From positions 1,054,055-1,118,054 of the forward strand of contig JXTB01000035.1 in NCBI GenBank assembly GCA_002914805.1: a DNA stretch of 64,000 bases, written 5' to 3'. The position numbers were made by a program, and so were the translations under genes. The DNA comes from Parasponia andersonii (taxonomy: Eukaryota; Streptophyta; Magnoliopsida; Rosales; Cannabaceae). The notes beneath the pieces were generated by a model that was not told the origin of the DNA, searched no databases, and was given only the letters and a program-made list of their open reading frames with translations. Positions 57,583 through 64,000 of the stretch are shown piece by piece (within the stretch, counting starts at the first letter, position 1; each line of letters begins with the position of its first letter).

Positions 57583-58779
57583 CACATTTGTAAATACCTC
57601 GTGTGTGTGTGTGTGTGTGTAAGCACGTATAAATCAATACAAGGACTAAAGATCAGCAACTAAAATTATGATAGCAGGGTCATAGAAAATAAAACTATCA
57701 TAATCAGTTAACAGTAACACTTTTCAGTTTGCATACTAGAAACACCGGAAATGCCATGATGGTTATATTTTATTTTATTTCGATTGCAAAAAGATTGCAA
57801 TAATTGGCTATAATTAGGAAAATCCGCAGAAAGTATCTAGAAATTGGCAATCAAGTGATGCAGAAAAGGCCGTGATATTTATTGCGAACTTTGTTCTTCC
57901 TCACCTAACGAAAATCCAAGCACCACAATAAATAATAATCTAAGGCTGTATATAAGGAATTTATGAAATAAATGGTGGTAAATTATTTTCGAGATTTTGA
58001 AATCAAGTCTATATCTGATGTCTCTAACAGTAGATGAGGTTCAATGTTCAAGTCCTAATCAATTGGGATTTCAACTATGTTTTTCTTTCCTCTTTTTTAG
58101 TTGGAACAAACTGTGTCAGTGTTCGGGATACATACACATCTAAGTTGGTTGTATTCAAATTTCAACTCTCCAGTACACGATATATTTATATAACATATTA
58201 TTATATTTGAGATTTTCTTGGAAACCCTATATGCATTTTCCATTTGAGTCTAACCCAAAAGACAAAAGTCTTCCCATTTTGGATTGTGGGGAGTGTGTAT
58301 TTTGCCACCGTACTTGGTCCGCGGCTTCCTTGTAAAACTGGACCAGAGCAATCTCACTTGCATTATCATCATTTATTAGTGATGATTTTGCCGTGTATAT
58401 ACATCACTGCGTAGATGTACGTATTTCTTATGTACATGGCAGTAGTATTACAAAATTGATACATGAATTGATGAGCCACTGAAACAGTTTTAATATACTG
58501 TAACATGTGTATGATAATCAAACACTAGTATAGTATTACTTAATTTACAGCCACAACATGATAAATTTTGAATTTTAATAGGGAACTCTAATAATTTTGG
58601 ATCTTACAAAATTAGTTGGCAACAATGAAAAGCTAATTTTTCAATATTGAATTTTAACGTATGAGTATATAGTGTCCTGTATCACGCCGTGGAATTATAC
58701 ATCATCACCACTATAACTCTTCANGGTTCATAAGAAAAAACCTCCTTTCCATCTCCAGCTTCTTCACCAAAAGCACCAT
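55978..58779. other. Intergenic, AT-rich, with microsatellites
   Basis: No gene seen. AT repeat at about 57549-57580, GT repeat at 57603-57620. The 3' part leads into the VQ gene promoter; an N lies near 58724. Confidence 0.5.
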
Positions 58780-58786
58780 TATAAAA
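58780..58786 (+). promoter_or_regulatory. Candidate TATA box of the VQ gene
   Basis: TATAAAA in a stretch accattataaaaacc, about 280 bp before the start codon. The leader after it contains a CA repeat (58899-58924) and a TA-rich run. Position is plausible for a long 5' UTR, but no transcript evidence is available. Confidence 0.45.
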
Positions 58787-58894
58787 ACCTCTTAGTAATT
58801 GCCTTTTTCTACCACTACACCTAATTAAGAGGAAAACACTTAGCCCTCGAGATCATACTCTCTTTCTCTCTCTTTCTCATGTCCATCTGCTGAC

Positions 58895-58929
<35 letters not shown>

Positions 58930-59067
58930 AATATCTATATATATATATTATATCTTTCCTACAGAACCAATAAAAAAACCAAGAAAATTCAGTCTCATCA
59001 CTGATCAAAAAAACCCAATTACTAGTACATATTTCTTATATAATAACCTTAATTATTAATTTACTCA

Positions 59068-59652
59068 ATGAGCAAAATTGAAATGGAAAAGCATCTGATC
59101 AAAACCATGACTACCACTACTCCATCCCCAACATCACCGGCTCCAACAACCTTCGTCCAAGCAGACCCAAACACCTTCAAAGACCTCGTCCAGAAGCTGA
59201 CCGGTTCGTCCGGTGACTCAGAGAAGCTCCCAGTCACCCTCCCCACGAGGCTCTCCTCCAAGCCCACCTGTAGTACTATTCCCCTCGAGTACCCGACCGG
59301 CCCCCGCCGGTCACCCTTCAAGCTCCAGGACCGGAGACAGACCATGAGGAAGCTCGAGATCAAGCTCAGCCTCGCCTCCATCGGCGGCGGCGGCGGCTCG
59401 TCGAGTCAAATCCACTGGGTCGACTCGCCCATCCCGAGCCCGGTCACGCCACTCGGGTCGGAGTCAATGTTCGTACCGAGTTCCGGGTCGCAGTCGCCGT
59501 CGTCTCCGGCTTTCTCGGAGGAGGAGAAGGCGATAGCCGAGAAGGGCTTTTACTTGCACCCTTCGCCGCTGAGCACGCCGAGAGGATCCGACCCGCCAGA
59601 GCTCTTGCATCTCTTCCCGCTGACTTCTCCGGGTCATGATCAGAAAAGGTGA
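59068..59652 (+). CDS. VQ-motif protein (MVQ/VQ4-VQ33 type)
   Basis: Intronless, 194 residues, G+C-rich against AT-rich flanks. The VQ motif F37-x3-V41-Q42-x-L-T-G46 is canonical and is preceded by T-T-F-V-Q-A-D-P-N-T, as in the VQ4/VQ19/VQ31/VQ33 subgroup. A second conserved block R-R-S-P-F-K-L-Q-D-R-R is at about 79-89, and the C-terminus has F-Y-L-H-P-S-P and L-L-x-L-F-P-L-T-S-P. Many Ser-Pro/Thr-Pro pairs suggest phosphorylation by MAP kinases, as known for the MVQ proteins. VQ proteins are nuclear cofactors that bind group I and IIc WRKY factors and modulate defence or stress transcription. The start at 59068 is the first ATG; a second in-frame ATG is at 59083. Confidence 0.93.
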   Translation: MSKIEMEKHLIKTMTTTTPSPTSPAPTTFVQADPNTFKDLVQKLTGSSGDSEKLPVTLPTRLSSKPTCSTIPLEYPTGPRRSPFKLQDRRQTMRKLEIKLSLASIGGGGGSSSQIHWVDSPIPSPVTPLGSESMFVPSSGSQSPSSPAFSEEEKAIAEKGFYLHPSPLSTPRGSDPPELLHLFPLTSPGHDQKR

Positions 59653-59971
59653 CCGGGTTTTGGATTAATACAATTAGTACGACTATTCACTGTTTGGGGG
59701 TTTGGTAAAAGGGCCAAAAGAAAAAGACTCATTTCTTCTTTTTTTTTTTTCCTTTTCCTTTTTAATTGCATGTTGAATATTGTTGCACGAGCTTATTAAT
59801 TTTATTGTTATTATTTTTTTAATTTATTATATTTTTGGGATGTATTTATATCTTATATTAGTATTATATATATAATATATATGTCACAGTACTCTTCATC
59901 TTTCTAGTATGCGTGCATGGTTATGAAGATATATTATCTATGTTTATTGACATTCATCGATGTTTATCAAA

Positions 59972-60007
<36 letters not shown>

Positions 60008-61644
60008 ACATGCTAATAGCAGGCTATCGGTTGTTGATTAATTTATATTTAGCGTATGTAAGACAATTAAATCCTTGGTGTTTTTGATTTATTTTTTCCC
60101 CTTTCATATTCTTAATTTTGAGATCAAGAATTTATTATAATAAATGAGCAATAATTTATAGCGAAAAAAAAAAAGTAATTTTTGGAAATTCTGTACCTTA
60201 ACTATCCTCGTCCTTTCCTTTTCTTCCTGCTTTATAGTTTGTCTTCTCACTTTGATGAATTAACGGAGTCTAGCAACCTTTGCATTACAATGTATATGCA
60301 CAAAATTATATTTATATGATTATCCATAATTTAAGGAATTTTCATAATACATAAGTTGGTCCGACAATTTTGTTTATGGATTAAGCCAATCACAAACTTT
60401 GGAATTTAGTTTTTATAAAAGATAAAACTGTAAAATTGCCATTTCTTTTCTGTTCTAAAGAAATAAATTTGTCCTCTGTTTATTTTCCCTAAAAAATATT
60501 TGTCCTTCGTCTTCAACAAAAAAATTCAGTAAGCTGCAAGTTTGAGTATTAACATTTTTTTTATATTGAAGTTATGCTATCTTCAACTGCCATAACCATG
60601 AAATTTTACATTAAAACGGTTTGTTTTGACATTACAAGCTAATTTGGGACACATAAAAGCAGCTGTAAAGCACATGCCATGCAAATATCCACTTATATCG
60701 CTCTTTAATTTTCCCCGTCAGATTTTCAAAAAAAAAAAAAAAAAAAATCCTGGTCCATTATTATTTTAGCTGATTTGCTACATGCAATCATGCATATAAG
60801 GGTCTAAAATTTCAAAACTTCTAAATTGATGGACCCTATTGAATATGCTAATAATGAATGAATTTGCAATCACTAAATTGCATTTTCAGTTCTACACTAA
60901 TTAAACATATATAGTTATTTGGCACAAGAGAATCATGAATATCTGTCATTAATAGATCATGTAAAATAAAATAAATTTTTTTGATAAAGTGAAATAAAAT
61001 AATTATACTTTATATTGTTCTTGTATTTCCAAAATAGTCATATACCAATTTAAGATACAATTGAGTGACTGAATAATTAAGAAAATATTTCTCACTATCA
61101 CAAAATAAAACCAATCTAGCCATCGATATCATTCCTTCAACGAATTTATTTTTAAACTAATAAATGATTTCAAATCACCGAAAGTCTATCAAGAACAACA
61201 ATATAAGAAGACAAAGAACAATAATAACACATCCATCTTTAGTTAAAGGCTTAGGATCACAAAAATGACATCGTTGACTAAAGTATACACGTACGTAACA
61301 CAAGGTATTATTGATCAAATTTTAACCATCAAATTATTACAATTAATTCGTTAGTTTTAATTAGTATAAAATAAATGAGGATTATTTATGGTATGAAAAA
61401 GGTACCTTACAATAGTAAATGTATTTCCCCTAACAAGATAGTAAATGTATATGAACAGTTCAAATATTCCATCAGATTTAATTTTTTGTCTGCAAGTTTT
61501 TCTTAGTATGCTGTTATGATATTGTAATTGACATTAAAAAAGTATTGTATCAGTAGAACAGCTTCCTAAGGAGCGATCAAGCAAACTTTTGATAAGAGAA
61601 TTAGTTTAACCTAAAACTTAATAATGTTAATATGTAGAAAAGTG

Positions 61645-61675
<31 letters not shown>

Positions 61676-64000
61676 TATAGTTGCCAATCGAATAGGTATT
61701 TTTTTTCTTTCTATAGGTAGGTATTTTTTTTTTAGCCGTTGGATCACCATCTGATGATGATTCAATGACTATAATAAAGTGCATGAAAAGACGTGCATCA
61801 TTAATGCTCTTTCTCTCTCTTACTTTTTACAATAAAAAAAATAATGTGTATGCTAAATTTTCATTGGCCAAATTGATACCTATGTATAGGTAAAATAAAA
61901 ATACCTACTGGATTGGTGTCATATATATATATATATATTTATATATATATTGTTTGGTACCTGTGGTTCGACACCTGTATAAGTCAATTGGTTTTCAAAT
62001 CGACTGCAATTTTCGGCCTTTTAAAAAATAAAGAACAAATAGTAATTTTACATCCTATATTTTAGGTTTCAATACGAATTTCTTCGCTTACTTTTTAACT
62101 TTGTATTAAAGTGTAACATTTTTCTTTTTTTCTTTTTTCTTTTTTTTACTCTGGGTGTTCTAGTGCCACTTAGATAGTAAAAGGTTCTTCAATTATTCCA
62201 TAACATTAACACTATTAGAAAACTATTAGTGGATAAAGACCAAATAATTATTTCACTTCTAGAGTTTTTTAGATATGAAATTATGCATCTTTTAGGACAT
62301 AATTTCTAAAAATATTCCTATCACACTAATGAATGCAAAAACTATATAATGTCAATTTTTTTGTTTGTTCTTTTTACTATAAATTTACATATATATATAT
62401 ATATAAGAATAATTTGTTTACCTCTCTTTATTTATTTAATCATTAAAAAAAATTTAGCCGTTTTGAAATGCCAAATAAGAAAAATTAGTGAGGCACATTT
62501 GTTTAACCTTTTAAAAAGAGAAAAATCATTTGATCCTTATTTATTGACAATCTTTTAACAGTGTTAGTGTTAGGAGGACAAAAGAAGAATAACTTTATCA
62601 TTTAGAGTAAATTTAAATACAAAGTTAAAAGTGATGAGACAAATTTATAATAAAGGCAAAAATCAAGTGCAAAATGACTAATTATTCAAAAATAACTTGA
62701 AATAAACTATTTAAGAATATTTGAGAATGAGTAAATGATCGAAACTTATCGGCAAATTTCGGTCGGTTTTTGGGTTGTGCATATTATATACATTCATATA
62801 TTTGGTCTTTTTTTTTCTCTCAATTTTTTAGTCCATTTTTTCTTCTTGTTAAAAAAAAAAAATCAGAAAAAAAAGCTATTATCAGTTGAACCGTAACCTT
62901 TACCACCAAAAATCAAAATTGATCGAGCCCGAGCTTGGTTCGGTCATTTTTTTCCTTGAGTTTTGGTGTTGAAGTAGCACCGAAAATACAGTTTTCTTAA
63001 GCAGTCAGTTTTTTGTTGGATTTCGGCTTTTCAGATTTTGGTTACTTCTTTGTAAGCACTATATGAGATACCACCACTAATAGCAGAGTAAGATCTATCA
63101 TAAAATTTGACTAATACTAATAAGTACTTGTGTTCGATACTTAATACCACACACTAACAAATAGAGATGCGAGGCTATTTTTGTTAGTGTCTTCAGCTTG
63201 CATTACATGTGTCATATAGTGTTTTTCCAGAATTTGGATATGGATCTCGCACTTCTATTTGTGTATTGCGTTAAACACGACATATTCCTCATAATATTAT
63301 CTTTTAAAATGAACTTCATCGCTAATAAGAGTTTGTGAAAGGTCAAGTTTTCAACTGTTCGTTAAATATTCCCTAATCGCATAAAATTACCCTTTTATTA
63401 ACGACAAAAATTGTCATGCAATCTAAGCATGCTACATTCATGAGCTAGCATGGAGAATTGGATCGTATTACCTAAGCTGAGAATTTTGGGAATCGTCTTC
63501 TAATAATAAGAACTTCAACATTTTTGGATAATGTTTTTATCTCAATTAAAAGGGTTGATACTTGATAGCAAAAGAGTTGAATTTGGGGCCCATTTTAAAA
63601 AAATTATAACAAAATAAATATATCAGTAAATATATCAACCATTATAAAAATTTGATATACACTAACATGTTTAGAATATAAATTTTGGCCATTTAAAAAT
63701 AAAAATTAAAAAATGTACTAAAACAATGTATTAAAAAAAAGGCACACATTCTAATTTATCCCCTTTTGTAGTAATTAAAACAAAAAAAATATTGTTTGTC
63801 AAAGACGGACTAATGTGTTAGACTATATTTAGTAGGAGAGATTTGTGGAAAGATGGAAAGGATTGAAGAAAAATAAATGAGAGAAGTAGGATGAGAGGAA
63901 AAATCATTTATTTGATACAAGGGAACGAGGAAGGAGAGGAGAAGTGGAGGGTTGAAAATCCTCTTGAGCCTACTATTTTAAATCATCCCACTAATGGAAG
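59653..64000. other. 3' flank of the VQ gene and AT-rich intergenic DNA
   Basis: No gene seen. AT microsatellites at about 59976-60004, 61660-61679, 61920-61950 and 62388-62404. A MITE-like left end (gactatatttagtaggagag) starts near 63822 and is cut by the window end; it resembles the ends of the elements at 41687 and 42112. Confidence 0.5.

Overview
This is plant nuclear DNA: AT-rich, with spliced genes carrying GT-AG introns, chloroplast-targeted proteins, dinucleotide microsatellites, an LTR retrotransposon, a Mutator-like transposon and many small inverted-repeat elements. Gene content points to a eudicot; the species cannot be told from sequence alone. The window is a mosaic: four isolated single N characters mark joins, and at one of them a 732-bp block appears twice.

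Layout. 1-1732: tail of a degraded Gypsy-like retroelement with a 3' LTR. 2562-4460 (+): TIC55, an intact Rieske oxygenase gene of three exons. 5398-12926 (-): an intact 20-exon dynamin-related protein 3 gene, tail to tail with TIC55. 12927-16302: AT-rich DNA with inverted-repeat elements, a tRNA-like retroposon scrap and local duplications. 16303-23531 (+): a decayed Tekay/Del-type chromovirus with a 2.2-kb 5' LTR and a truncated 3' LTR. 23532-26781 (-): a partial DRP3 duplicate holding only exons 1-4, cut off at the retrotransposon junction. 27259-32258 (+): a Mutator-like element of exactly 5000 bp with long terminal inverted repeats and a perfect 9-bp target duplication; its transposase is broken. 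32875-36209 (-): a CCCH zinc finger/G-patch gene, followed by the duplicated block 36606-37337 that repeats its exon 1. 39315-41071 (+): a small SKA2-like kinetochore gene. 41687-42545: nested inverted-repeat elements abutting an F-box/DUF295 pseudogene (42510-43703, -). 43704-50238: mostly AT-rich repeats plus one GC-rich coding-like relic near 48.3-48.7 kb. 50239-51859 (-): a plastid DnaJ-type cysteine-rich zinc protein gene. 51860-59067: repeats, including a 540-bp Mutator-type MITE. 59068-59652 (+): an intronless VQ-motif gene. 59653-64000: no gene seen.

The intact genes do not form an operon-like pathway. TIC55, the CCCH/G-patch gene, the DnaJ-type gene and the SKA2-like gene have, as I recall, close relatives near one another on Arabidopsis chromosome 2 (At2g24820 to At2g24970), so the window is probably an ancestral block expanded by transposons. 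I found no convincing new biological system. The most informative points are the DRP3 duplicate/retrotransposon breakpoint with templated filler DNA, the Mutator-like element with readable ends, the GC-AG intron in DRP3, and the probable assembly duplication at 36.6 kb.
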